64,000 nucleotides of DNA from Carnobacterium_A antarcticum (GTDB lineage: Bacteria; Bacillota; Bacilli; Lactobacillales; Carnobacteriaceae): the NCBI RefSeq assembly GCF_042658365.1, contig NZ_JBHSQC010000011.1; one strand, written 5' to 3'. This document shows positions 34,630-43,323 of this stretch, in pieces. The notes under the pieces are model-generated. The model was not told the origin of the DNA and made no database searches. It was given only the letters and a program-made list of their open reading frames with translations. Positions within the stretch are counted from its first letter, which is position 1; each line of letters begins with the position of its first letter. A program made the translations under genes and the position numbers.

Positions 34630-36135
34630 ATGACAGAGAAAAAATACATTATGGCAATTGACCAAGGAACGACCAGCTCGAGAGCAATTATTTACGATAA
34701 AAAAACAAACACCATTGGGAGCTCACAAAAAGAGTTTACTCAAATTTTCCCGCAAAGCGGATGGGTAGAACACAATCCGAATGAAATTTGGAATTCGGTA
34801 CAATCTGTAATTGCTGGGGCCTTTATTGAATCCGGTGTCAAACCAGAAGAAATCGCTGCAATTGGTATCACGAACCAACGTGAAACAACCATCATTTGGG
34901 ATAAAAAAACAGGACGCCCGATTTACAACGCGGTCGTATGGCAATCACGCCAATCTGCACCAATTGCAATGGAATTACAAGAAGCTGGACACTCGGAAAT
35001 GATCCACGAAAAAACCGGTTTGGTCATTGACTCGTATTTCTCAGCTACTAAAATCCGCTGGATCCTTGACCACGTAGAAGGCGCTCAAGAACGCGCTGAA
35101 AAAGGTGAATTGCTATTTGGAACAGTCGACACATGGTTAGTCTGGAAATTAACGGGCGGCGAATCATTCGTTACCGACTATTCAAATGCCAGCCGGACAA
35201 TGTTGTACAACATTCATGATTTAGAATGGGATCAAGATATATTAGATTTATTGAATATTCCGCGCGCGATGATGCCGGAAGTAAAATCCAACTCAGAAGT
35301 TTACGGAAATACAACGAACTACCATTTCTACGGTGCTAACACGCCTATCTCAGGGATGGCTGGAGACCAACAAGCCGCTTTATTTGGCCAAATGGCTTTC
35401 GAACCAGGAATGGTGAAAAACACTTACGGAACGGGTTCATTTATCGTGATGAACACAGGCGAAACACCGCAATTATCAGAAAACAACTTGTTAACAACGA
35501 TTGGCTACGGCATTAACGGCAAAATTTACTATGCTTTAGAAGGAAGTATTTTTGTAGCTGGATCCGCTATTCAATGGTTGCGTGACGGATTAAAAATGAT
35601 TGAAAACTCACCTGAATCAGAAGCTCTAGCTAAAGCTTCTACAAGTGAAAATGAAGTTTTCGTTGTGCCGGCTTTTACTGGACTTGGTGCACCTTACTGG
35701 GATTCAGATGCACGAGGATCTGTTTTTGGATTAACTCGCGGTACAACGAAAGAAGACTTTGTTAAAGCTACTTTACAATCCATTGCTTACCAATCACGTG
35801 ACGTTGTAGATACCATGAACAAAGATGCTGGCATCGACATTCCATTATTGAAAGTAGATGGCGGAGCCGCAAATAACGATTGGTTATTGCAATTCCAAGC
35901 AGACATTTTAGGTACTAAAGTCCAACGTGCACACAACTTAGAAACCACTGCTTTAGGAGCAGCTTACTTAGCTGGTTTAGCTGTTGGATTCTGGGAAAGT
36001 ATGGATGAAATTCAAGACATGTACGAGCAAGGGGCTATCTTTGAACCGCAAATGCCAGAAGCAGAACGCGAAAAATTATACAAAAACTGGAAATTAGCAG
36101 TCAAAGCTACACAAGTCTTTAAGCCGGAAGCGTAA
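34630..36135 (+). CDS. glpK: Glycerol kinase
   Basis: GlpK phosphorylates glycerol to sn-glycerol-3-phosphate with ATP in the cytoplasm. The 501-residue FGGY-family protein has the N-terminal phosphate-binding IMAIDQGTTSSRAI, GITNQRETT, the substrate segment AVVWQSRQ, AGDQQAALFGQ, the FGGY signature regions GTGSFIVMNTGE and TTALGAAYLAGLAVG, and normal length. In lactic acid bacteria and enterococci it is activated by HPr-dependent phosphorylation of a histidine near residue 232, and the matching Y-H-F-Y-G stretch is present (NYHFYGAN). AAGGAGG precedes the ATG. First gene of the glp operon. Confidence 0.97.
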   Translation: MTEKKYIMAIDQGTTSSRAIIYDKKTNTIGSSQKEFTQIFPQSGWVEHNPNEIWNSVQSVIAGAFIESGVKPEEIAAIGITNQRETTIIWDKKTGRPIYNAVVWQSRQSAPIAMELQEAGHSEMIHEKTGLVIDSYFSATKIRWILDHVEGAQERAEKGELLFGTVDTWLVWKLTGGESFVTDYSNASRTMLYNIHDLEWDQDILDLLNIPRAMMPEVKSNSEVYGNTTNYHFYGANTPISGMAGDQQAALFGQMAFEPGMVKNTYGTGSFIVMNTGETPQLSENNLLTTIGYGINGKIYYALEGSIFVAGSAIQWLRDGLKMIENSPESEALAKASTSENEVFVVPAFTGLGAPYWDSDARGSVFGLTRGTTKEDFVKATLQSIAYQSRDVVDTMNKDAGIDIPLLKVDGGAANNDWLLQFQADILGTKVQRAHNLETTALGAAYLAGLAVGFWESMDEIQDMYEQGAIFEPQMPEAEREKLYKNWKLAVKATQVFKPEA

Positions 36136-36153
36136 AAGGAGGCACGAAAAATC

Positions 36154-37992
36154 ATGGTTTTTTCCATTAAACGAAGAAAGCAGGATATCAAAGCATTAAA
36201 AGAAGAAACATTGGATGTCTTAATTATCGGTGGAGGGATCACAGGCGCTGGAACGGCTTTACAAGCCAGCGCTTCTGGTCTTAAAACAGGACTTGTCGAG
36301 ATGCAGGACTTTGCAGAAGGAACTTCTTCTCGCTCGACCAAATTGGTTCATGGCGGATTACGCTACTTGAAAAACTTCGATGTTGAAGTTGTAGCGGATA
36401 CGGTTCAAGAGCGGGCTGTCGTACAAGGAATTGCACCGCACATTCCAAAAGCCGATCCGATGATTTTGCCGATCTATGACGAACCCGGTTCAACGTTCTC
36501 AATGTTTTCTTTGAAAATAGCAATGGATCTCTATGATCGATTAGCAAGTGTTACGGGAACTAAATATGCCAATTATACATTGACAAAAGAAGAAGTCTTA
36601 AAACGCGAACCGCAGCTGAAAAGCGAAGGCTTATTAGGTGCTGGAGTCTACCTGGACTACCGCAATAACGACAGCCGCTTGGTGATTGAAAACATCAAAC
36701 GCGCTGCTGCAGACGGCGGACACATGGTGAGCCGTGTCAAAGTCGTTGGTATTTTACACGATGAAAATGACAAAGTTTCTGGAGCAGAAGTGGAAGACTT
36801 ATTGACCGGCGAAACATTTGCGATCAAAGCACGTGTTGTCTTAAATACAACGGGTCCATGGTCTGACACGATTCGCCAAATGGATGCTAAACTAGACGCT
36901 GTTCCACAAATGCGCCCCACAAAAGGGGTTCATTTGGTAGTCGACAACAAAAAATTATATGTGCCGCAACCAACTTACTTTGATACAGGTAAAAATGATG
37001 GCCGGATGGTTTTTGTGATTCCGCGTGAAGAAAAAACGTATTTTGGAACAACCGACACAGATTACAAAGGCGATTTTGCACATCCAACGGTTGACCAAGA
37101 GGATGTCGATTACCTTTTAGATATCGTTAACACTCGCTACCCTTCAGCAAACATAACGATTGACGATATCGAATCTAGTTGGGCAGGATTACGCCCATTG
37201 ATCTCTTCAAATGGCGGTTCTGACTACAACGGTGGAAACAGCCAACCAATCTCAGACGAAAGCTTTGAAAAGGTGATTTCTACGATCGAACAATACCAAA
37301 AAGGCAACGTTGATCGTTATACAGTAGAAGACGCATTGAAAAATATCGAAACCAGCAACTCTGAATCAGAAGCCAATCCCTCAGCGATTTCGCGTGGAAG
37401 TGCGTTAGATATTGATGAAGACGGCTTGATCACCGTAGCTGGCGGCAAATTGACCGACTACCGCAAAATGGCGATTGGCGCGATGAAAGCCGTCATCGAA
37501 ATACTGCAAAGCGACTTCAACTTATCTTACGAGTTGATTGATTCTGCTAAATACCCAGTATCCGGTGGAGAACTCAACCCGCAAGAAGTCGAAGAAGAAA
37601 CAGAAACATTAGCGCAAATGGGTGTTGAAAAAGGCCTCAGCGATTCAGCAGGGCTTTACCTTGCTCATCTATACGGTTCAAATGCTCCTAAAGTATTTGC
37701 GTTGATAGATGAAGTCGAACAAGTAGAAGGACTGACTTTAGCAGATACGCTAAGCTTATATTACGCTATGGATGAAGAGATGGCGTTAACACCAAGCGAC
37801 TTCTTGATTCGACGTACAAATCATATGTTGTTTATGCGCGACACTTTGAATGCTATAATTGAACCAGTGATTGCTGAAATGGCCCGTTACTATGACTGGA
37901 CAGAAGAAACAAGAGCTCGCTACAGAAAAGAATTAGAGATTGCTATTGGAGAGTCTGATTTAAAAAACTTAAAAGGAGATGGAAATAGATGA
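36154..37992 (+). CDS. glpO: Alpha-glycerophosphate oxidase
   Basis: GlpO oxidises glycerol-3-phosphate to dihydroxyacetone phosphate using oxygen and releases hydrogen peroxide. The 612-residue flavoprotein has VLIIGGGITGAGTALQAS near residue 22, STKLVHGGLRYL, TGPWSD and an LRPLISSNGG segment. After about residue 350 it carries the roughly 50-residue insert (rich in Ser, Asn and Glu) known from streptococcal and enterococcal GlpO and absent from respiratory GlpD. This supports the oxidase assignment. AAAGGAGG precedes the ATG. It overlaps glpF by four bases. Confidence 0.93.
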   Translation: MVFSIKRRKQDIKALKEETLDVLIIGGGITGAGTALQASASGLKTGLVEMQDFAEGTSSRSTKLVHGGLRYLKNFDVEVVADTVQERAVVQGIAPHIPKADPMILPIYDEPGSTFSMFSLKIAMDLYDRLASVTGTKYANYTLTKEEVLKREPQLKSEGLLGAGVYLDYRNNDSRLVIENIKRAAADGGHMVSRVKVVGILHDENDKVSGAEVEDLLTGETFAIKARVVLNTTGPWSDTIRQMDAKLDAVPQMRPTKGVHLVVDNKKLYVPQPTYFDTGKNDGRMVFVIPREEKTYFGTTDTDYKGDFAHPTVDQEDVDYLLDIVNTRYPSANITIDDIESSWAGLRPLISSNGGSDYNGGNSQPISDESFEKVISTIEQYQKGNVDRYTVEDALKNIETSNSESEANPSAISRGSALDIDEDGLITVAGGKLTDYRKMAIGAMKAVIEILQSDFNLSYELIDSAKYPVSGGELNPQEVEEETETLAQMGVEKGLSDSAGLYLAHLYGSNAPKVFALIDEVEQVEGLTLADTLSLYYAMDEEMALTPSDFLIRRTNHMLFMRDTLNAIIEPVIAEMARYYDWTEETRARYRKELEIAIGESDLKNLKGDGNR

Positions 37993-38705
37993 CTGGAGAT
38001 ACATTAACGATTTTTAGTGAGTTTTTAGGAACAATGATTTTAGTTTTATTGGGTGACGGTGTATGTGCTGCCGTTAACATGAAAAAAAGTAAAGCAGAAG
38101 GAGCAGGGTGGGTTGCCATTGCTCTTGGATGGGGAGCAGCTGTAACGATTGCAGTATATGTTTCAGGTTCTATGGGACCAGCTCACTTAAACCCCGCTGT
38201 AACTCTTGGAATGGCTATTATTGGTAATTTTGAGTGGGCTTTGGTTGTGCCGTTTATTATTGCTCAAGTACTTGGAGGTATTTTAGGAGCCGTTCTAGTT
38301 TGGTTGACGTACTTACCACATTTCAAAGAAACAAAAGACCAAGGTGCTATCTTAGGAACATTTGCAACAGGTCCTGCTATCCGTAACACTGTCAGCAACG
38401 TGATGTCTGAAGTAATTGGTACTTTCGTATTAGTATTCGCACTTATGATGTTCGGAAAAAATACATTCACTGATGGGCTAAACCCTCTAGTAGTAGGTGT
38501 ATTGATTCTTTCAATTGGTCTTTCTCTAGGAGGATCAACAGGCTACGCAATCAACCCTGCACGTGACTTAGGTCCGCGTATCGCACATCAATTTCTGCCG
38601 ATCGCAAACAAAGGCACTTCAGATTGGGGTTACTCATGGATTCCAGTAGTAGCACCGATGATAGGTGGAGCTATCGCCGCATTGCTTTATATAGTAATTG
38701 TTTAA
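37989..38705 (+). CDS. glpF: Glycerol uptake facilitator
   Basis: The 238-residue MIP-family channel has six membrane helices and two NPA boxes, HLNPAVTLG at about residue 65 and INPARDLGPR at about residue 188. The Asp and Arg after the second box are typical of glycerol-conducting channels rather than water channels. It lets glycerol diffuse in for GlpK. The ATG overlaps the end of glpO, and AAAGGAG lies upstream. A long terminator closes the operon. Confidence 0.95.
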   Translation: MTGDTLTIFSEFLGTMILVLLGDGVCAAVNMKKSKAEGAGWVAIALGWGAAVTIAVYVSGSMGPAHLNPAVTLGMAIIGNFEWALVVPFIIAQVLGGILGAVLVWLTYLPHFKETKDQGAILGTFATGPAIRNTVSNVMSEVIGTFVLVFALMMFGKNTFTDGLNPLVVGVLILSIGLSLGGSTGYAINPARDLGPRIAHQFLPIANKGTSDWGYSWIPVVAPMIGGAIAALLYIVIV

Positions 38706-38735
38706 TCTATAATAAGTAAATAACTTCGTGTGTAT

Positions 38736-38783
38736 ACAGAAAGAACCTCAAGAACCTAGCTTCTTGAGGTTCTTTCTGTTTTA
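38736..38783 (+). terminator. Terminator of the glp operon
   Basis: A 19-bp stem (38736-38754 with 38761-38779) is followed by TTTT. It is one of the strongest hairpins in the window. Confidence 0.92.
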
Positions 38784-39105
38784 GACACTTTACTTATTCC
38801 TATTGCTGAAAATGGTTTTGACGCTCATGATGAAATTGAAGATAACTCTATTCATGATGTATATCGGATTAATTATTACTATAGAACAAATGAAAGAGGC
38901 AATTCGTGATGGTGTTGAAATGATTGGTTACACTATGTGGGGAATCATTGATATCGTTTCTTGCGGTCCGATTGAAATGCAAAAACGCTATGGTGTTATT
39001 CATGTTGACTTAGATGATGATGGTAATGGAAGTAGAAAAAGAAGAAAAAAAGATTCATTTGAATGGTACAAAAAATGCATAAATTCAAATGGAGAAAATT
39101 TATAA
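38784..39105 (+). pseudogene. 6-phospho-beta-glucosidase (GH1) 3' fragment with frameshift
   Basis: Only the last quarter of a GH1 gene remains. One frame reads IAENGFDAHDEIEDNSIHDVYRI, with the conserved ENG nucleophile motif. After a shift near 38875 the next frame reads EQMKEAIRDGVEMIGYTMWG, IDIVSCG and KRYGVIHVDLDDDGNG and ends in the family's usual DSFEWYKK tail. The upstream three quarters are missing; the fragment abuts the glp terminator. A frame from ATG 38803 partly covers it but is not a real gene. Confidence 0.88.
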
Positions 39106-39287
39106 GAAATCTAACTATGGTTTATTTTCTATAAAAATTAAACTAGTAAAATCAATAGAGTTCTTTTCAAATTTAAATATAATATAAAGTAAAAAAATAT
39201 ACAAATACACTCTGAAAGTTAAAGAAAATCTAACTCTCGGGGTGTATTTGTATAAACAAACAGAGCGAATCAGCTAAATAGAGGCTC
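39106..39287. other. AT-rich junk between the bgl remnant and the amidase terminator
   Basis: Nothing gene-like is seen on either strand apart from the hairpin at 39191-39254. Confidence 0.4.
39191..39254 (-). terminator. Terminator of the minus-strand amidase gene
   Basis: TATACAAATACAC (39198-39210) pairs perfectly with GTGTATTTGTATA (39242-39254), with an inner AGTTA/TAACT stem. On the minus strand it is followed by seven T residues (39191-39197 complement), so it stops transcription from the amidase side. Confidence 0.8.
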
Positions 39288-39351
39288 GTGGAGGAGTATC
39301 AACGTGGGAAATTAGGTTATCTACTTCTAGCTAAGAAGTTTGACATGAAGG
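39288..39351 (+). pseudogene. IS3-type OrfA fragment
   Basis: About 21 codons read VEEYQRGKLGYLLLAKKFD, the N-terminal helix-turn-helix typical of transposase OrfA proteins of a different IS3 group from the one at 26 kb. The rest of the element is missing. It is a small scar between the glp region and the amidase gene. Confidence 0.6.
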
Positions 39352-39422
39352 TTATGCACAGATTAGCAGTCATATACCCGATTGAATATCATATCCACAT
39401 CATATTGAAAATCTTTCACTAC

Positions 39423-40469
39423 CTACATAAACTCTTCGGGAAAATAATGATCAAAGTTAGAAAAATAACGGTTAATTAATTCATCTGGAGGTAAAGCAAT
39501 TTTTTTAGCAAAGCTTAGCATAAGTGGGATTTTTTCAGAAGTAGATTCACATATCAAAACATATCCAGTAGCAAATTCTTTCTTAGGAACAACGATTGCT
39601 GTTGCATTGGCCATGTTTACCACTCGAATTAATCCTTTTCTAGCTGATACTTGTTGTTCGTATGTTTGTTCTCCCATATGTCCGATGACTGTATCTCCAA
39701 AACCTTGATAATCTATAGGACCTTCTTCAGAAATGAGGAAGTCGCAGTTGATTAGATGCGTTTTCAGAAAAGCAATTAACGGTTCTCTAGGGCCATAAAT
39801 ATCAGGATGAGAAAGAGAAATAACTTTATCATATTTGTTTGTTTGGATTAAAACAGAAGGAATTTTTTGTTCGGCTAATGTAGAAATTACCAATTGTTTA
39901 GTTTTTTCTACCGTTAGTTGTAACTCAGGGAAAGTAGCGTTTAATGCGCGCTGCATTTCTTGGAAAGTACGGGTGATATATCCAAGAGAGACAGTAAAGG
40001 AAATATCATCTGTTGAATGGTTTACAAATTGTTTTACATGTTCTTCTTCGATTAGATTACTAATAAAACCAAAAAGATTTACTGACATTGCCGGTGCTAA
40101 TACCGATCCGCCGCCATCTGTTCCGATGCCTAAATCATTGATACCAACCAAAACATTGATTGCAGTGCCACTTGAAGAGCCAGTCATAAGTTTTCCACTG
40201 ATAGGGTTTTGTAAAGAAATGTCAATAGCTCTTCCACCTAAACTGTACACATCCAATGTATGTAAGAGATAGTTTCCGTTTTTTGCTAACTTTTCTAAAA
40301 GGGAACGAGGGATATGCTTTTTATTTTTAACGCCGATATAGTGGTAGGTTGTATTTTCTTTTTCAAAATGATTCAAGGTTCCAGGAAAAACTTTTGCTAC
40401 AGATTGATAAGGATTTTTTAAAGCGATAAAGCTTTTTTTTGCTGCCTCTATAACTGGATTCTTATTCAT
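39423..40469 (-). CDS. Amidase signature family protein, short form
   Basis: The 348-residue protein carries the amidase signature core: TGSSSGTAINVLVG followed by LGIGTDGGGSVLAPA, giving the cis-Ser and the nucleophilic Ser of the Ser-Ser-Lys triad. The usual Lys motif (VKDN) appears only as IGVKNKKH near residue 46, so it is altered, and the protein is about 100 residues shorter than most amidases. It would hydrolyse an amide bond in the cytoplasm. AAGGAG precedes the ATG. It is transcribed away from the yhf-like operon and shares its 180-bp control region, suggesting a role in the same pathway. It has no counterpart in the E. coli yhf cluster. Confidence 0.78.
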   Translation of the reverse strand: MNKNPVIEAAKKSFIALKNPYQSVAKVFPGTLNHFEKENTTYHYIGVKNKKHIPRSLLEKLAKNGNYLLHTLDVYSLGGRAIDISLQNPISGKLMTGSSSGTAINVLVGINDLGIGTDGGGSVLAPAMSVNLFGFISNLIEEEHVKQFVNHSTDDISFTVSLGYITRTFQEMQRALNATFPELQLTVEKTKQLVISTLAEQKIPSVLIQTNKYDKVISLSHPDIYGPREPLIAFLKTHLINCDFLISEEGPIDYQGFGDTVIGHMGEQTYEQQVSARKGLIRVVNMANATAIVVPKKEFATGYVLICESTSEKIPLMLSFAKKIALPPDELINRYFSNFDHYFPEEFM

Positions 40470-40549
40470 AGGTAAACTCCTTTTCTGTCTTTAAATTTAT
40501 GATACCTCTAAAAATCAAATAAGCAAATAAAAAAAATATGAATTAATAC

Positions 40550-40578
40550 TTGTATCTCTTTAACATATTAGCTATACT
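40550..40578 (+). promoter_or_regulatory. Promoter of the yhf-like operon
   Basis: TTGTAT (40550-40555), a 17-bp spacer and TATACT (40573-40578) make a good sigma-A promoter. Confidence 0.7.
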
Positions 40579-40584
40579 CTTTCT

Positions 40585-40602
40585 AAAGAGAACGTTTTCT
40601 TT
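40585..40602 (+). promoter_or_regulatory. Palindromic operator at the yhf-like transcription start
   Basis: AAAGAGAACGTTTTCTTT is a near-perfect palindrome centred on AACGTT and placed over the expected transcription start. It resembles a cre site with one or two mismatches, but may instead be the site of the cluster's own regulator. Confidence 0.55.
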
Positions 40603-40604
40603 AC

Positions 40605-40628
40605 CAATATACAAAAAAATGTATATTG
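40605..40628 (+). promoter_or_regulatory. Second palindrome in the yhf-like leader
   Basis: CAATATACA (40605-40613) and TGTATATTG (40620-40628) are perfect 9-bp arms around six A residues. It lies between the promoter and the first ribosome site and could be the operator of the GntR-like YhfZ homologue. Confidence 0.5.
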
Positions 40629-40650
40629 AAATTTGAAAGGGGAGAGAACA

Positions 40651-41016
40651 ATGAAAAAAATTGTTATCGGAGGACAAATTGATAAAAAAGAAGTAGCGGC
40701 ACTAGTAGAAAAATATGGGGAGGGACAGTTTGAAATAGAAACTAAGAGTGACCTAGAGGCAGCAATGGCGTTAAAAAATGGTTTAGCTGATTATTATTTT
40801 GGGGCTTGTAACACAGGCGGTGGAGGAGCACTTGCAATGGCGATTGCTTTAGTTGGAAGAGATGCTACGGTTACTGTATCTATGCCAGGTAATCTTATGA
40901 CTGATGAAAAAATCAGGGAGAATGTTAATAATGGCAAAAAAGCTTTTGGATTTACAGCTCAGCATAAAGAAACTGTTATTCCAATTATTATGGACGAGCT
41001 AAAAAAAATAAATTGA
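40651..41016 (+). CDS. yhfU: YhfU-like DUF2620 family protein
   Basis: The 121-residue soluble protein matches the DUF2620/YhfU family of unknown function. Features are KKIVIGGQIDKKEVAALVEKYG at the start, a glycine-rich GACNTGGGGALAMAIALVG block in the middle and a VSMPGNL motif. This fold may bind a phosphate or nucleotide, but no activity is known. ATG 40651 follows GGGGAGAG; TTG 40633 lacks a ribosome site. It heads the operon and is followed after 22 bases by the YhfT-like transporter, the same pairing as in E. coli. Confidence 0.85.
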   Translation: MKKIVIGGQIDKKEVAALVEKYGEGQFEIETKSDLEAAMALKNGLADYYFGACNTGGGGALAMAIALVGRDATVTVSMPGNLMTDEKIRENVNNGKKAFGFTAQHKETVIPIIMDELKKIN

Positions 41017-41038
41017 AAGTTTAGAAGGAGAGAGCAAA

Positions 41039-42343
41039 GTGGATATCATTCAATTAGTAGTTGTAGGAGCTTTGGGTGCTTTAGCAGCCATGATGGCCAA
41101 TAAAGGTATTGCTGTTTTTAACGATGGATTACGTCCAGTTATGCCAGAGTATTTAGAGGGTGTAATTGGGAAAAAAGAATTAGCGGCAACAAGTTTTGCT
41201 GTTAGTTTTGGATTGGTTATTGGATTTGGAATCCCAGTTTCACTTGGGGCAAGTGTTATTTTAGTTCATAGTATTCTTTTAATGACAGATATTATTGGAA
41301 CTTGGACACCTGAAGGGAAAAAAGGAACGATCATTGCAGGAATCATCGGAGCTTTGTGGGGCATCGGAATTACGATTGGTTTACAAGTTGTAGTCGATCT
41401 ATTTGCTTTGATGCCGGTAAACTTTTTAGATGCTTTAGGAGCAGTTGGAACACCAATTGTGGTAGGATTTGCTGTTTTCCCGGCTCTAGCTATTGCCTAT
41501 CAGCATGGGTTTAAAAAAGGAGCACTTACTTTAGGACTTAGCACGTTGGCCTTGGTATTAGTTAAGAAATTTGGAACGATTACATTAGAAAGTGGAACTA
41601 CTTTTACATTAAGTGCCGAAGGGATGGCATTATTAGTTGGAATGATTTTGATGGTGTTCTTTGCTGTCCGCGTAAAAGGCGAAGGAACAGATAATCAAAA
41701 CCTTGTCAGCATCTTCGTAGAACGTGTAACAAGAATTAAAAAAAATGCACTTTTATTATCACTTACTGGGGGATTAGTCGCTGCTGCAACAAGTTTAGTT
41801 ATTATTGCCGGAGATCCCATTTCATTGAATTTGATGAGTGAAGGTAAATTTGGAGAAGCAGCATTAGCTGCATTTGCACGTGGAATTGGATTTATCCCCT
41901 TAGTCTTTTCTACCGCTATTGTAACGGGGGTATATAGCCCATCTGGAACTACTTTTGTTTTTGTTATTGGTATTTTATTACAAGGCCATCCTGTATTTGC
42001 TTTCATTGCTGGAGCAATTGTTATGTTTATTGAAATTATGTTATTGAATGGAGCTGCTAAAGGATTAGACCGTTTCCCGGGAGTTAGAGAAATGGGGGAG
42101 CACATTCGAACTTCGATGAATCGTGTGTTAGAAATCGCGTTACTTATCGGTGGTGCGTTGGCAAGTGAACAAATTGCACCAGGAATTGGTTATTTCTGGC
42201 TGATAGGAGTTTATTTATTAAATCAAACAGCTAAAAAACCATTGGTTAATATGGCTGTAGGCCCCGTAGCTGCTATTGCATTAGGGATAATTGTAAATAT
42301 TCTATATGTTTTAGGTCTATGGGCACCAATTGTAGTAGGTTAA
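41039..42343 (+). CDS. yhfT: YhfT-like putative transporter
   Basis: The 434-residue protein has about ten to twelve membrane helices spread over the whole length and conserved segments AAMMANKGIAVFNDGLRPVMPEYLEG and GIPVSLGASVILVHSILL, matching the YhfT family. It is assumed to import the substrate of the pathway, which is not known. The start is GTG 41039 after AAGGAGAGAG. A long hairpin separates it from the php-like gene. Confidence 0.85.
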   Translation: MDIIQLVVVGALGALAAMMANKGIAVFNDGLRPVMPEYLEGVIGKKELAATSFAVSFGLVIGFGIPVSLGASVILVHSILLMTDIIGTWTPEGKKGTIIAGIIGALWGIGITIGLQVVVDLFALMPVNFLDALGAVGTPIVVGFAVFPALAIAYQHGFKKGALTLGLSTLALVLVKKFGTITLESGTTFTLSAEGMALLVGMILMVFFAVRVKGEGTDNQNLVSIFVERVTRIKKNALLLSLTGGLVAAATSLVIIAGDPISLNLMSEGKFGEAALAAFARGIGFIPLVFSTAIVTGVYSPSGTTFVFVIGILLQGHPVFAFIAGAIVMFIEIMLLNGAAKGLDRFPGVREMGEHIRTSMNRVLEIALLIGGALASEQIAPGIGYFWLIGVYLLNQTAKKPLVNMAVGPVAAIALGIIVNILYVLGLWAPIVVG

Positions 42344-42350
42344 ACAATAA

Positions 42351-42400
42351 AAAGGCAGGGTATTAAATTATTTTTACTAATTTAATGCCCTTCGCCTTTA
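42351..42400 (+). promoter_or_regulatory. Long intercistronic hairpin between yhfT and php
   Basis: AAAGGC, AGGG and ATTAAATTA on the left (42351-42370) pair with TAATTTAAT, CCC and GCCTTT on the right (42378-42399), forming a stem of about 20 pairs with small bulges. It has no strong T tail, so it is more likely an mRNA-stabilising or partial-termination element than a full terminator. Confidence 0.5.
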
Positions 42401-42422
42401 ATCTGAAAAACGGAGTGGTAAA

Positions 42423-43298
42423 ATGCCTCTAATAGAAGGAATAACGTACGCTCATGAGCATACGACAATTGACCTATCTTCTTTAAAAAAATCTGATGAT
42501 ACAAATTTGAATTGCTTTGACGAAACAGTTGAGGAATATAAGGAGCTGTATAAAAAAGGCGTTCGAAATATCATCGATGTGACTGTAATAGGAATGAACC
42601 GTAATCCAGATTACGTGAAAAAAGTCGGCGAATTATCTGGCATAAACATCATTCAGTCAACTGGATGGTATCAAGATAAATTTCTTCCGGCTTTTGTAGA
42701 CGAACATACAATAGAAGAAATGGCAGAAGTCATGATCCAAGACATTACTGTTGGAATAGACAGAACAGATAATAAAGCTGAACTGATAGGCGAAATTGCT
42801 ACAAGTAAAAATCAAATGACTGAACGAGAACAAAAAGTTTTTAAAGCAGCTGTCATTGCTCACAAACAAACAGGAGTTCCTATTACGACGCATACAACTT
42901 TAGGAACATACGGAAAAGAACAAGTTCAATTTTTCAAAGAGAACAAAGTTGATTTAAACAAAGTCGTAATTGGTCATGTTGATTTAACAGGTGATACTGA
43001 TTATGTATTGTCTTTACTGAAAGAAGGAGTTTACGTTGAATTTGATACCGTGGGAAAAGATAATTATATGCCGGATGAGAAGCGGTTGGAAATGTTATTA
43101 GCTATAGAAGCGGCTGGATTCACGGATAAAGTTTTCTTATCAATGGACATAACGAGAAAATCCAATCTAAAGTATAAAAATGGAATTGGTTATACTTATT
43201 TATTGGATACATTTGTGCCCATGATTTTAAAAGGCGGTATCTCAGAAGTATTTGTTGAAAAAATGTTGGTAAAAAATCCTCAGCAATTTTATTTATAA
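42423..43298 (+). CDS. php: Phosphotriesterase homology protein (Php/YhfV-like)
   Basis: The 291-residue TIM-barrel metallohydrolase of the phosphotriesterase family has the first metal site YAHEHTTIDL (His11, His13), a Glu in LIGEIATS where many relatives have a carbamylated Lys (also seen in Php), TTHTTLG and VIGHVDLTGDTDY histidines, and SMDITRKS with the final Asp. It should hydrolyse a phosphoester, lactone or similar bond; the E. coli homologue has no settled substrate. It follows the transporter and precedes yhfS. Confidence 0.85.
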   Translation: MPLIEGITYAHEHTTIDLSSLKKSDDTNLNCFDETVEEYKELYKKGVRNIIDVTVIGMNRNPDYVKKVGELSGINIIQSTGWYQDKFLPAFVDEHTIEEMAEVMIQDITVGIDRTDNKAELIGEIATSKNQMTEREQKVFKAAVIAHKQTGVPITTHTTLGTYGKEQVQFFKENKVDLNKVVIGHVDLTGDTDYVLSLLKEGVYVEFDTVGKDNYMPDEKRLEMLLAIEAAGFTDKVFLSMDITRKSNLKYKNGIGYTYLLDTFVPMILKGGISEVFVEKMLVKNPQQFYL

Positions 43299-43323
43299 AG
43301 CAATAACAAAAAGGCGGGAAAAA

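Noticed and set aside
34630..38705. Respiratory GlpD instead of GlpO
   Set aside because: The central insert of about 50 residues and the lactic-acid-bacterial gene order glpK-glpO-glpF point to the oxygen-using oxidase.
38803..39105. Start of a 100-residue protein at ATG 38803
   Set aside because: Only the second half is protein-like, and it is the frameshifted end of a GH1 enzyme. The start lies in the wrong frame of the same remnant.
39288..39479. 63-codon frame as a gene
   Set aside because: Only its first 21 codons match a transposase OrfA. The remainder overlaps the end of the amidase gene without family resemblance.
39835..40272. Plus-strand open frame of 145 codons
   Set aside because: Antisense to the amidase-signature gene, which has the SSS-GG motif and a good ribosome site.
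41695..42105. Minus-strand open frame of 136 codons
   Set aside because: Shadow of the YhfT-like transporter gene; proline- and asparagine-rich with no start signal.
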